Counted from the stretch's first letter, positions 11,287-24,100 are shown. The stretch is 64,000 nt of DNA from Sipunculus nudus (GCA_026874595.1 CM049306.1:86255142-86319141), one strand, 5' to 3'. The notes: generated from the letters alone by a model not told the origin. Translations and numbers: made by a program.

Positions 11287-11656
11287 AGGATAGAAAGGTT
11301 CCTGTATCAATAATACAGATTGACATGATTCAGTCTGACTTGTACCACGCATCGCTCGACCAGGCTTGGTTAAACTTCCGAACTGGGTCTCTCCGCTCTG
11401 TTAGACTTAAGGACCCCACGAGGCCTCTGCTATAGAAGTTGATCACTTTGGGAATAGTCGTTGATAGACCGAGGCATCTGGTAACCTTGGGTGTAGGCGG
11501 GCTCCACCGCGGCCCGGCATCATGTTAAAATACCCATAAACATCCATTATAAACAACGTATTGTGTTAGACTTATCGTCAATTATAACAATTGTAAATTT
11601 GATACACTAAGTTGATAAATATGTTTATCCAAATGGTAGGTGCGACCAATAGAAAA
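11287..11656 (+). repeat. Dispersed segment, copy 2, preserving the empty LTR site
   Basis: Uninterrupted counterpart of 9278-10380. At 11540-11543 it reads ACAT followed directly by CCATT, where copy 1 carries ACAT, the 780-bp LTR, and ACAT again followed by CCATT. It therefore shows the pre-insertion state. I found no coding potential in it. Confidence 0.75.
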
Positions 11657-13601
11657 CCTAGCCCTTAAGATACATATCCGGCTTTACCAAGGATTAAATG
11701 TAATCGTTTCCCCCTTAAGAATTACTTAATGTCCTCATTAAGCCGTTTTTAAACCGGCTACAGTCTAAGCTTGGCCGACGGCGGGGTTTAATTGATTCTA
11801 CCAGGATATACAAGATGGATGAAGTGACTACAACCAACAACAGCTGCAGGACCCTGCCACATGTTATTGATTTTTTTTATTGGGACTTTGAGGACATTGA
11901 AAAAACAATAGATAAAGTCTCATGTAGTTCATATCTCTGGAATTATCAGGCTATTTAGACCAGTGCCCGTAATTGATAACATGGTATAATATATAAAACA
12001 CATTGGCACAACTTAAATACATTTAAACTGGAAATCCTCTATTGCGTTTGATGATAGACCTTAGAGAACATGTCTTTCTCATAAAGCACAGGAGGAAATT
12101 TGACCTTGCTTGTGACGATCGACCAGAACCAAGACAACATAAAACAGATGATAACCGAGAACACAGAAAACCGTACTTGAACTTCATTTTGTGAAACTAA
12201 TATGCATTTATATTTTAGAAACCTATCCGATTTCCTGGGACAAACAAGTCCAAATTATTTTCAGCAAAGAAATAAAGAGGAAAATGCATAAATAACTGTT
12301 GATAAAAATATTTTTAATTGCTATTCCAGTAAACAATTTCATACAAATGAACAGTCAGCGACATTTTTCCGCCATCGGTACGAAATTTATATAGCAGAGA
12401 ACAAAGATGACGAAATAATAGGACATTACGTACAAAATATGGAGCAATAGGTACCGAAACAATAAAGGAACCTTCTGACCAATTTTAACAGCGATATTTG
12501 TACACATTTTGTGCATATTGGAGTCATGCATGCTATCTCTGTATGTGAACTGATTTTTTTTTTTCGAGTTTTAATAAAAACGCCTGATATTAGACAAATG
12601 ACCGATATATGATAAACAGTTATAATAAATACAAGTAATGTTGGTTAATCAGGCAGCCGGGTAAATATGCCTGTTAAATTGCCACCTGTTTAATCATACC
12701 ACATTTCTTTTCTGTTTTTGTCACAGGATACAACTGTGTCGCTCGATCAATTTCTCCACTCAGTCCTGGTGGGGATATCATAATGTCATTATAAAAATGC
12801 ATCGACTATATCTGAACTTAACAAAGCATCTTCACTCACACGTAAACATGTTAATTTTCACATAGTCTTCGAGAGTAGAGCTCCTTCCGAGAGGGGACCA
12901 CAGCGGTTACATATTTTCCCTCATTCATTTGACACTGTCTCCCTATACAAGCCAAACGACTGAAATCTTAAGAACATTTGTAGGGACGGCTTTCAATAAG
13001 GTACAGATACTACGCTGGAAATCTGTAAACAAGCAGATAGTTGTTCCCGTGGTGTTCTGGTGTTAAAAATATCATCCTTTGTTATCCAATATGAATTAAC
13101 CGGAATATGTACACCTTTATACAAGTATGAGTGTTATCTGTATATACAGCTCACATTGCATGGACAGACAGCCAGAAGTGTCATTGCTGAATCGCCAAAA
13201 AAAAATATACAATCTATATGAACTTTTTTTACCTATCATGTGAACGCTAAGAGACCTAATGCAAAAATTTTTATGTTACCGGGAGTTTGCCAGGATGGTC
13301 CCTTTTTTCCTTCTGATATATCAGATTGCATTTAATGGGTCACAGGAAAAGGACATAAGGTTTCATAGTTCAAACTCTTTTGAACATTGAAAGTTTGTCC
13401 TCCGACAACAGCAGGAGCTTGTTCCGAAAGTTCATCGAATAAAGTTTCAAGAGACGGTCGATACTTTACACCGGTGCTTTTGTATACAGGGATAAGCTGA
13501 AAAAAAAATTATAAAGGAACTTCGCTCGAACTCGTGTGTCTGTGAATGAAAGATAGAAGTGCCTGTAAGGAGACCTCACAGAAGCATAAGCACTACTCTG
13601 T
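11657..13601. other. Unassigned AT-rich sequence
   Basis: No gene, tRNA or clear repeat recognised over nearly 2 kb. No open frame of note on either strand. The last four bases, CTGT (13598-13601), are the left target-site duplication of the next LTR. Confidence 0.5.
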
Positions 13602-14357
13602 TGTAACGGAACCTAATATCAACAAATCATGTAGTCGTGACGAGCATAAATTTTGTTATGGAGATAAAAAAAATCAGATTTTGTAACACTAGGCAGCGTG
13701 AAATGTCTAGGGGAATGAATAAAGAAGTCAATGTTTTTTTGTTAACAAATAATAATAATTTATTCTTAAACAATTCTAACATTACAATATACTAAATCAA
13801 TACAATTATACAGTTTAACAACAGTATAACAACAAACCAATACAATTACACAGTATAATAAATAAAGTGTACAGTACCAGTGTCCGAATCCTAGGCTTTT
13901 TTGGATGCCACCACTGTCACAGCTCATCAAGTCCTTTGAAACTTATAAGCCACGTGAACAGTTCAAATAGTCCAAAGTAAAGCTCTTGTAATAATCCTGA
14001 AGGTAAACTGGAGACATTCCCACTAAATCTGCATAGAGTTCGTAGTATCCCTGACACTACTGCAATTATCGGATAGGTCCAAGCCTTTCTCACACTCTTC
14101 CGTGTCCGCTGGAATTTATCTCTCTCGGCTCTAAACACAACCCCTAATTTATAGCTTCTCACCCTAAAGTCTAAAAACTTCTATTTCACGAACAATTCAA
14201 AGAACCACACAATACATAATACACACGCGCCCCAAGAACAATACAAGACACGCGCTCATAGAGCGCGTACAGTCCAGAAAATTACAGATTAGCATGAGCG
14301 CTGTATCTTTACACACAGGGTTCACCCAGTACAGATTAAACAGAGCGCTGTGTCTCT

Positions 14358-15579
14358 GGTAATCGTGCAAAATAACGGACCCATCTTACATGGTCTCACA
14401 AAAAAAGTGTGACCACATTTCAATGAAAAAAACTGTTTCATGTAAAAGTTGAAGATCCGGCGCATCTAATGATACAATATTTTTGTATGTTTGATATAAA
14501 TATATTTTGCTACAAACTGTCGAAAAAGGGTAGTTTGCTGAAAATACCCAAAATGACGTCGTATCAAAGACGTTCTCAGCCGACGTCATGAATCCACAGT
14601 TATGTACGTGCATACCATGTAAACAAAAGGATGATGTCTAACAAAAATTACAGTCAATATATCTTTTTATGCATAGATAGAGAGACAATTTTTCCTCTAA
14701 ATATCCATATTTCCCAAGATTTAATAAAAGTTGATGACGTCGTGCCGCCAAAAACATAAACATGCAACTGTCGTCTGTGAATGTATTCGACTGATCACGT
14801 TAACTCTTGCTCTATTCAGCTTTGTCTCTATGTACGTTTTATATGTCAAATAAATATAAATTGTGTAATAAACAGTCATTTTTGTGGACAGAGTATAAAG
14901 ACTACATTTTAAACATGTCATTTATCTTATTTATTTTTTTTGTCCTGTTAGACTACTTTATGTAAGGACAATCAGATGGGAACATCCCCTCCCCATGAGT
15001 AACAGACCGGTAGCCCTTAAAATCGAGACGAACGCGGGAGAAACACGGGACCATGTTGGGCATATCATCCATAGGTGACCACATTTTATAATATTATGTA
15101 TATAATACAAACTTATATGGCTGGTCAAATAAAATGTGGTCACACCTTATTTTTGTTAATATTTATTGGTAATAAATGTGGTCACGCCATATGTGACCAT
15201 ATTTTATAATATTATATATATAATACAAACATATATGGCTGTTCAAATTAAATGTGGTCACACCTTATTTTTGTCAATATTTATTGTAAAAAATGTGGTC
15301 ACACCATATGTGACCACATTCTAAAATTTTATATATTCATTACAAACTTATATGGCTTGTCAAATAAAATGTGGTCACACCCTATTTTTGTTAATATTTA
15401 TTGTAAAAAATGTGGTCACACGATGTGACCACATTTTATAATATATTAAATTTATATATATATATATATAATACAAACTTATATGGCTGGTCAAATAAAA
15501 TGTGGTCACACCTTATTTTTGTTAATATTTATTGGTAATAAATGTGGTCACACCATGTGACCACATTTTAAAATATATT

Positions 15580-15639
<60 letters not shown>

Positions 15640-15858
15640 CAAACTAATATGGCCGGTCAAAATGTGGTCACACCTTATTTTTGTCAATATTCTTTGGTGA
15701 AAAATGTGGTCACACCATATGTGACCACATTTTATAATATTCTATATATAATACAAACTTATAAGGCTGGTCAAGTAAAATGTGGTCACAACTTATTTTT
15801 TTGCAAAGTTTATTGTAAAAAATGTGGGCACACCATGTGACCACATTTTATAATGTAT

Positions 15859-15901
<43 letters not shown>

Positions 15902-17173
15902 CAAAATTATATGGCTTGTCAAATAAAATGTGGTCACACCTTATTTTTGTTAATATTTATTGGTAAAAAATGTGGGAACACTTATGTGACCACATTTAAT
16001 AATATTCTATATATAATACAAACTTATATGGCTGGTCAAATAAAATGTGGTCACACCTAATTTTTGTCAATATTTAATGTGAAAAATGTGGTCATCCCAT
16101 ATGTGACAACATTTTATAATATTATATATATAATACAAATTTATTAGGCTGGTCAAATAAAATGTGGTCACACCTTATTTTTGTCAATATTCTTTGGTGA
16201 AAAATGTAGTCACACCATATGTGACCATATTTTATAATGTTCTATATATAATACAAACTTATATGGCTGGTCAAGTAAAATGTGGTCACAACTTATTTTT
16301 GGCAAAATTTATTTTTAAAAATGTGGTCACACCATATGTGACCACATTTTATAATATTCTATATATAATACAAACTTATATGGCTGGTCAAATAAAATGT
16401 GGTCACAACTTATTTTTTTATTGGTAAAAAATATGGTCTCTTGGTTTGAAAAAAATTGAGGATTAAATTTAGAAAAAAAATAAGGGATATGATGATGTAA
16501 GAATATATTTAAATGTGGTCACAACACCTTTTTTTACTATTTCTAACTACTATATGTGGTCACACAATTTATAAAAAAGAGATCACACCTTAATAATGTC
16601 ATTAATTATAACAAATAAATGTTGTCACACTTAATAATTATTTCATTAAAAATAAGGATATTATTATGTTAGTATAACAAAAAATGTTGTAACATAATGC
16701 GGACGAACGTGTTCCACCCGTGTCTCTCTTGATTTTAAGTGCATGACTTGTCATGTGACACTCGACATTTGTTTACGTTCTGGCGGCAGGGCGTCGTCAC
16801 CTTGAACGTACATCAAGTGAAATGTGGATAAAAAGAGGTAGAAAGGTATAAACATATATGGGTAATATTATATATTGACTGTAAATTTTATAAGACATCA
16901 TCTAAATGTTTAACATGGTATATATGTATATTACTGTGGATTCATGACGTCGGCTCAGAACGTCTTTGACACGACGTCATTTTGGGTATTTTCGGCAAAC
17001 TACCCTTTTTCGACAGTTTGAAGCAAAATAAATATATAAATAACAAACAAAAATATGATATCATTAGATGCGCCGGATCGTCAACTTTATCATGCTAAAA
17101 AAATTTTAGTGAAATGTGGTCACACTTATTTGTGAGAGAGAGAAATATGGGTCCGTTATTTTGCACGATTACC
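14358..17173. mobile_element. 2.8-kb foldback element with long inverted arms and a central array
   Basis: The two ends are inverted copies. The left arm (14358-15055) and right arm (16690-17173) align when one is reverse-complemented, from the terminal GGTAATCGTGCAAAATAACG inward. Shared blocks include GATGCGCCGGATC, AGGGTAGTTTGC and GATTCATGACGTCGGCT. The right arm lacks about 200 bp present in the left. The ends are flanked by GTGTCTCT (14350-14357) and GTGCCTCT (17174-17181), an 8-bp target-site duplication with one mismatch. It lies inside LTR copy 2. It encodes no protein, so it is non-autonomous. An 8-bp duplication with GG-type ends would fit several cut-and-paste groups (Merlin-like, hAT-like or Foldback); I cannot choose between them. 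Confidence 0.88.
15074..16440. repeat. Array of eleven ~117-bp self-complementary units
   Basis: GTGACC(A) marks units at about 15075, 15193, 15310, 15425, 15557, 15721, 15837, 15986, 16103, 16221 and 16338. Basic spacing is 115-119 bp, lengthened to 132-164 bp where TA microsatellites have grown (15589-15636, 15862-15898). Each junction carries the palindrome AAATGTGGTCAC / GTGACCACATTT, a 12-bp perfect stem around a short loop. A second TGTGGTCACAC lies in the middle of each unit beside TATGGCTGGTCAAATAAAA. The same GTGGTCAC motif occurs in both arms of the surrounding element. A CRISPR array is excluded: the units are imperfect, long, and without unique spacers. Confidence 0.92.
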
Positions 17174-17273
17174 GTGCCTCTACACGCCATATAGCAATTG
17201 ACGCCCAGGGCTTGAGCCTAACACGAAACAGAATGCCAACAGCGCACAATAAAAGAGACACCTATAACACTGT

Positions 17274-17618
17274 CCTTGCCTTATCTGAGATAACGACATC
17301 ATCCAGATTTGATCTCCTCATTTATGTTCAATCAGTTATTAAGCTGATCATGTTATTGCCTCCATCATGAGGGTATGCGTTCGTTATGTGTTTCTTTATG
17401 TGTGTGTGTTTGTTCACAACCTAACTCACGTAGTCTTGAACAGAATCGCATGAAATTTTCAGGGAATTTCCTGTATGGGCCAATAAAGAATCGATTACAT
17501 TGAAGTACGAATCCGGCACATAATCCGGATTCAGCAACGCCATCAACGAATGTTCACAAAAGTGTAGTCATTAATGCACGAATGATCCTGGGAATATGGG
17601 CCGAATAAATGGATGCAT
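17274..17618. other. Unassigned sequence with an ATCCGG inverted repeat
   Basis: No gene recognised. At about 17509-17530 AATCCGG...CCGGATT forms a small inverted repeat. A short (GT)n run lies near 17400. Confidence 0.4.
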
Positions 17619-17965
17619 CACACAATTGGGGACCCCCCCCCCCCCCCCCCCCCGCCCCACCCCCCACATTCCAGCCCCACCATGCGGAGGCTGTTGCATT
17701 CCTAAGAATGCAGATATCTAGTTTGTTGATGAGAGCAATGTGGTAAGATGTATGGCCATCGTAGGTATCCAAGAGCCGACAAGGATTTTGGAAAGAGAGG
17801 TGCTTGCTGCTTACACAGCGGTGTTAATGCTTTAAAAAATGACAAGTTCAGGAAAGGAGTTAGCCTTAAACTTCTGGATGAACACTGCAAAAATACTATT
17901 TTTTTTCCAAAATATGAGGTCAAACTCTCTAACCCACCCCTTTGAATCCGCCCCTGGTATCTTTC
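17619..17965 (-). mobile_element. Possible MITE fragment: poly-C tract and hAT-like CAGGGGCGG end
   Basis: A C run of more than 20 bases (about 17632-17653) is followed about 300 bp later by the reverse complement of CAGGGGCGGATTCAAAGGGG (near 17960-17940). CAGGGGCGG-type termini are common in hAT-like elements and MITEs. A similar CAGGGGCGAATCC end, again near a poly-G tract, lies at 47.9 kb. I cannot define both ends or a target duplication here, so the call is weak. Confidence 0.3.
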
Positions 17966-18345
17966 CGATTTGGCTGATGACAATGTTTTCTGTAACTGCA
18001 GGTTATTTATTGATGTTTCTATTGATTTTTTTTTTATTATTTATTGAACCATTCTGCATTTATCCTGATCTCATCAACATTATTTTTTTTGCCCTGTCTC
18101 ACTCCGCACAACGTTTCGTGGAAATCGATAGAGTTTTTATTGTGCAATCCTGTTAAGGGACAATCCAAAATAAAAATAATCAAACAGACACGGACGAAAA
18201 CATAAACTCCTTTAATAAAAGTAGATCTGTGCCATATCTCGTGGCCATACTTCAACACGCTTTTAGTTGAAAAAAGATACTTTATATAATATATGCTCCC
18301 CTTAAAAGATCACTGTGACTAGGTATAAATGACTATACTACTAGG
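17966..18345. other. Unassigned sequence
   Basis: T-rich unique-looking DNA without recognisable gene or repeat. Confidence 0.4.
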
Positions 18346-18480
18346 GCAGGATGCAGCTTAGTGTGGGTTGTCAGTTCGAACTCCACCAATCCCCAATCTT
18401 GAAAGAACATTAGAAAACCTGAAATCCAGAAGACACATAAGATAATTCTTATCTTATTCTTATTCTTAAGGCTGGCTTCC
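18346..18480 (+). mobile_element. Possible decayed tRNA-derived SINE
   Basis: CAGTTCGAACTCC (about 18371-18383) resembles a Pol III B box, and GCAGCTTAGTGTGGGTTG just upstream could be a degenerate A box. The segment ends in TTATCTTATTCTTATTCTTA, a short-repeat tail as seen on SINEs. There is no second copy in the window, so this could be chance. Confidence 0.25.
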
Positions 18481-20204
18481 TACTTTTTTAATAGTTTCAA
18501 TTTACCACAAATGGCCATAGACGTATCTTTACAAAAGACTCTTTCTCTCCTTCTAGCTTTTCCTGTATTTTATGATTCTGTGGTGACTATAGAGAATTTT
18601 ACAAGATACGCCCGTCCTCTATAAAGACGCTGTGAACAATGTGTCTGCAGTTACATGTTTTCTGTACTGCGTGGGATCTACATGGAATTTTTTTATTATG
18701 GTATTAAAAGGTTACACTTGTACTACTTACCATACAGCCGCCGTATTTCCGGTGTTGGAGGCAAGATTAATCTTAGGCTAAAAAATTAATAGGTTTTGCT
18801 GTCAAGCACTTTTTTTCTTAAATCGTCTTTTTTTTACCTTTTCTATTATATATTTTCGATTAAAATAGTATATGATCAGGGGCAGCATGAAAATGAAATG
18901 CATGTAATTTTTTAAAATAAATATATGAGGCTTTGCATCATAACAAAACGAAATTTTATCGAAATTGTATAAATTTAATTTCTTGAGAGAAATATCTTAG
19001 AGGCTTCAGCTATGCATCGGCAAATATAACTGAAAAAAAATTTCTTGTTGCCAGCTGGGAGGTGGGTCAAAATTGACACAGTTATATTGAAAGGGTGCTC
19101 ATTGTTAAAACTTTCTTACAGTTTCAGATTGACCTTTTGATTAATGGTTAGAATACATGCAAGGTTGAATTTTCAAGTAGAAACAATTATAACATAAATA
19201 TTACAGGACTGCAACATTTATACATATAGTGATATTTTGCGGTAAAATTAAGAAGAGAGCACGTACATGGTATGTATCTACATTTTATGTCTGACATATA
19301 TCAAGCTGATAACACTCGGTCAGATATTCCATGATTTCAGTATCAGGAACCCGAGTGGATCTGAAGTGGATCTTTGGCTATCAAGCCAAACGTAAGAATA
19401 CCCTGTCCAAGTTTAATACGGGGACGAACCGAAGGCATCTAGTCATCTGTGTTTGTCATTATTCCACATTGTTACCCCTTATGGTAATCTGACTAATATG
19501 ACTGAATAAGAAGCTTCATGGTATGTTAGTAATATTGAGCATAGTAACATGAAAGTATGTATTCGCACACAAGTTTCAATGGCAGTTGTAGAGACATTAC
19601 AGACTTATGCATCTAAACGGCTGCAGGATCGTTACGAGAGCAAAGGATATTTTTTTTTCAGGGTGGAAGATCTCAAAATATCCCATGAGAATAGTAAAGC
19701 ACATGGTCGGGCACATTTACTACATTCCCAGGAATTTATGCTGCACATCTCAGCATTAATGCTGATAGAAAAGTATTGTAATTCTGCCGTGTAACTGCAC
19801 TTTGAGTATTTTAGCATGGCCATGCTAGGAATACGGAAGCAGATCAGTCGTTAGAGAAATTGTAGGCCAACCCAGATTTTATACTAGCATAAGCAAAAAC
19901 GTATTCACCTATGCATCAAGGGATCCCACAAGCTTCAATTCAGCTGACATCAAACAAAAGAAAACAACATGAGATGAGAAAACGTAGCCATGTTCTCTCG
20001 ACTGATTCGGTCTTATAGGAGAGATAATTTATCGGCCGTCCATTGCCATATTGTTGAGTTCACTCGCCCACGGTTTAGGTAACCTTTAACAAAAGAGAAT
20101 TGTTAACAGGCAAGAACGTTCGGTAGCAGATTTCTTAATGATTCCAATAGGATTTTATCAGGTTTACCTGTGATGTTGATTGGCAAAATAAACAGATATA
20201 TTTA
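18481..20204. other. Unassigned sequence
   Basis: No firm gene. An 81-codon plus-strand open frame (19549-19794) has reasonable codon make-up and an internal pyrimidine tract plus CAG near 19661, but no recognisable domain or matching donor site. I leave it uncalled. Confidence 0.4.
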
Positions 20205-21138
20205 TTGCCTGCCGGAAATCTTTGATTTCGGGAAGCATGGCGATCAGTTGCGTCTGTTTGTTTGTCAGTCTGTCTCTCTCCAGCCTAAAATGCACAGTTT
20301 TGCAGCGATCGCTTTCAAAGTTCCAAAAGCCTATTGAGTTGTCATTAACGGTCAAGGGTCAAGGTCAAGGTCATCGAAACGTTTATTTTCGTCACAACTT
20401 CATCATTATTAGACCTATCGTCACAAACGTAGTCTCATTGTCTACCTCTGGGTTTTCTCAATTACCTGGTTTGGTCGATTGGCCTCATGTCTGTCTGTAT
20501 GTCTGTCTGTTTGTCAATTTTCCTCAGTTAGCATGCTTGCTGGTTCTTGAATCTTTCATATAAAATTCTACAGGCCACAGTTTTGCACCAATCCTTTTGA
20601 AACTGGGACATTAATGTCCTACACTGATATCTCAAACAGGTTGTTTTCATTGGCTGCTAGGGGGCGCTGCACTCTATCCTCCACAAGAAATCAATTTTGG
20701 CCATATCTCCAAAATATGAACCTTAATAACATAAACTCTAGCTTATTGTCTTCCTCTTGGTCTTCCTAATAACCTGGTCGAGTCATCTGGTCTCACCTTT
20801 GTGTCCCATTGGCAGTATGTCTGTCTGTTTGTCAGTTATCTTCTTGCTGGTTGTCGTAATGGCATAAAGCATTCTACTGGCCACAATTTAGCAGGAATAA
20901 CTTTTAACACTTAAACATATGGGACTGATTAATGAAAGCAGTATGCGTATTAATTATATAGGTAAAAGGTCAAGATCATGGTCATCAAAACATGTCATAT
21001 TCTTATTTCCTTCATAGCTTTGTCAATATTGGTCCTATCTTTAAAAAAAATGGCTCTATTTTTCTCTCTTTTTGTCATTGCTCATTCATTCGACTGTTTT
21101 AACGTCATTTCCGGCAAGAGCTCGACCTCTGGTCATCT
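20205..21138 (+). mobile_element. ~1-kb hairpin-ended non-autonomous element, copy 1
   Basis: Starts with the near-palindrome TTGCCTGCCGGAAATC / GATTTCGGGAAGCATG and ends near GCAAGAGCTCGACCTCTGGTC. Inside are about three related ~300-bp units, each with TGTCTGTCTGTTTGTCA, TTCTACAGGCCACAGTTTTG-like and GACCTATCGTCACAAACGTA-like blocks. A full inverted copy lies at 54934-55933 with the same unit order, including a GGGGGCGC-like block only in the middle unit. Sense strand contains GGTCAAGGTCAAGGTCATCG. There is no coding frame. The superfamily is not identified. Confidence 0.85.
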
Positions 21139-24100
21139 AATTTCCTCGATTTAAAATCTCGGTTCATTCGCTATGGCGGATTGCATGATTTGATTCCTTT
21201 TTTAGTGTAAATTAATCTTCAACCAGGCCTCTGTTTACATATGTGAATCATTATAAATCTGTCTTAAGGTATTCTGGTTATATCTGAAAGCCTAGTTCTT
21301 GAAACTGTAATAGGCAGTATATGTTGTACTGATTCATGGTAAGTAGGTTTGGCAAGAACCACGCTTTGCTTTCAAGTATAATATCTAGTGGTTCAGGCCA
21401 ACGTGTGAAGTTTCTCTTGGATTTCAATGTATAAATATCCGTGTCATCGTTCATTCATACAGTAATAGTCTCTGGTAAACTTCATTTAGTTTTACATGTA
21501 GAGGGACCATTTATTATAAGTGTTCTAATTATCGGTCAGACATGCACGGTGAAAACAAATAATATTTACATTCTGACATTAAACTTTGTAGATTTCGAAT
21601 TTCAATAGTATTAAATGGTTTAATGTACATACCCTATCTGATATAATACGAGTTAAACCTCTCTATCCCGGTGCTTTTAAGCAACACGTTTCCGTCAATA
21701 CTACCTGTGTTTAAGAAGTCAATATCGCTATTTACTATTTCTTACAGATTACGTAGAATGCAAGTGCTTGAATTGGATAATAGCCATTATGTATGCTTTA
21801 TAGCCAGATATATCGATGAAAACTATCTCTGCGCGGTCTTTCATTATTTGGATAATTAAAAGCAGCCGCCACGACTAAGGATATTAGTAATTTTCTTTTG
21901 AATGTTTAACAACATGAGCTTTGATTACAGTACGATCAACCATTAATTGGACCAATGAGAGCGAGCGAAGTAATCAGGCTCGGGAGGCATTGAAACAAAA
22001 TGTAAAGAAGAATTCTACTAATTCCCGTGAACCTGATTGCATGGAATGAAATGCGTGTGACAGGAATGTGTGATAACATCCCTAAAACATTGCTCTTTGT
22101 TTGTAAGCTGTTCAAAGGACCCAGGGACAATGTGATACTGTCATTAAGACGCCGTTTTACAGTATTGAATGGATATAAAAATTCTGGTTTGACCGCAAAA
22201 GCTAATTAGGCATTCTCAATCCGGTGCCTTTGTTTCTAAGAGTCAGACTAGGTTTTACATCTATACTCAGCTGTTCTTCGCTGTATTCTTAGGTAATGAC
22301 TTCTTAACGCTCCATGAGCTCAGGCCGGGGATACCGGATTCGCCGCCGGGGATTAATTACTCGGAAAAGCAGATCATAATATTATAATTCAACGGTCATG
22401 GAATAACGAAAGTGAATGTAGCGTTTACATCAATGGTTGCGCCGCTCAAACTCGTCCAGAAGAACTATTTCACGCATATAATATGATATTTTTTCATTAT
22501 TGTTATAAGCTATTCCAAATGGTATGATAGTTGCTTGATTAGGAAGTACATAAAACCTGTTTACTGGTTTTGTAATGTCCTCATCGTCCTAATAAAATGT
22601 CAATAACATGTGGAGGACCCAGCAGGTGTTACGGTTGTATTCACTTTTTCCTCCATATATATCCTGGTGGATCAATTAAATCCCGCCGTTGGACATGCTT
22701 ACACTGTAGCCGGATTATAAGTGATCTTATGAGAACATTTAATAACTCTTTGGGCAATATCGCAATGCTGTATTTGTGTGTTATGTATCTATTTATTGAT
22801 CTATCTTTATAAATAAAAGATATAAAAAATAGGATTTCATTTATCAAAATCTATCAAAATCTAAATTTTGGAAACTGCCTTATCATAAAATCACAAAAAC
22901 CTCGGTGCAGAAAGCAAAGTTTAAAACGAACTACTTATATAATCATATCTCTCGTCATAGCATCAAACTTAAGTTCACATAAAACGAACGTCCATTTCGG
23001 AAATCAAGCTTTTAGTCTGTAGAAGGTAGTACGAACCGTGCCAGATGGAGCATAAAAATTACAAAGCAGTCAGAGACTACAACCGCCCCAAGGATTCTAA
23101 TCACACTATACTCTGTATACATCTACCAAAGGAATTCACCCTAACAGGGGATAATTCTCTCATGGAAAAGGTGATATGTATATCTCACGTACAAGGTTAT
23201 ATATCCGGAAACACAGATCACACAGGCAGAGAACAGTACAGAGTGCTATATCTTAATTATGTGTAGAGCGAATAAATCTGTAGAAAAAAATGAATGTTTC
23301 AAAAGCAAGTAATTTAGGCGTCAATCAGATGGACAACAATAGGTAGTTATCTCATAGGGGATTAAGCAACATTTGCTAAGCCAGTGTGGTTAGCATACAC
23401 TTGTACTGCTGAAGGATTGATATATTACCGGACGAACACAGTTTATAAACATACATGTAATATGTTTTGTTTTGAAGATAGACCACACAAGCAAGCCCTA
23501 AGCAAAAACATGGCAAAATCAGATCATTAAAATACCATAACTGGTAACGAACACTCAATGATTTTAGAATGCCCTCTGTTTATACTTTATAAGAGAGAGA
23601 CTCAGTGTTAAGCAGCTTTGTGATGGAAGATATGGACTTTTATGGTGTGTTTTTGTATGTGTGTGTGTGTAGCTTGCTGTGCTATAACAGAAGTATATAG
23701 GTTAGAGAATATATGAGAGAGTGGTGCGTGTGATGCTTTTGGGGGCTGGTTTGTGAATCAATGGGTTAAGGGGGGTATGAGAATTAGTATAATTCACGTT
23801 CAGATTCATGTGTCAAATTACTTTGGACACTCTGTCAACACAATGGTCCTCTTAAAGTAAGCAGGATCAGCAGACCGGCATTTTACAGTCAGTTTAAGTC
23901 TTCTTTTTTCTTCTGTTACACCGTTAATGATTAAAAACTACAGTGGTTAAATGGTGAAGGTATGTGCTTAAGTTAGCCGACCTGTTAGTACACAAGCTAT
24001 CTAATCATTAAAAGGACTTAGAAGCCCTGCTTTGTACGGTTTCGGTCCAGTGGGAGGAAATGCAGAGATGGGAAGAGATGCCATGATAGGAAGACGAAAC

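Larger units (their letters stand above)
13602..17269 (-). mobile_element. Solo LTR, copy 2 of 4, split by a foldback element
   Basis: The left part (13602-14357) matches LTR copy 1: TGTAACGGAACCTAAT end, TAGGCAGCGTGAAATGTCTA block, AATAAA complement at 13759-13764, and a TATA-like TAATTTATA at 14145-14153. The right part (17182-17269) matches the U3 start of the 42-kb LTR (ACACGAAACAGAATGCCAAC, then TTTTATT and TATAACA at the end). Both parts together make about 844 bp. The outer flanks are an exact 4-bp duplication, CTGT (13598-13601 and 17270-17273), so this was one LTR interrupted later. There is no internal region. Confidence 0.88.

Noticed and set aside
15532-16427. Open frames in the GTGGTCAC array
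   Set aside because: They are translations of tandem repeat units and TA microsatellites (Ile-Tyr runs).
15074-16440. CRISPR-like array
   Set aside because: Units are long, diverged, continuous and without unique spacers, and lie inside a eukaryotic-type mobile element.
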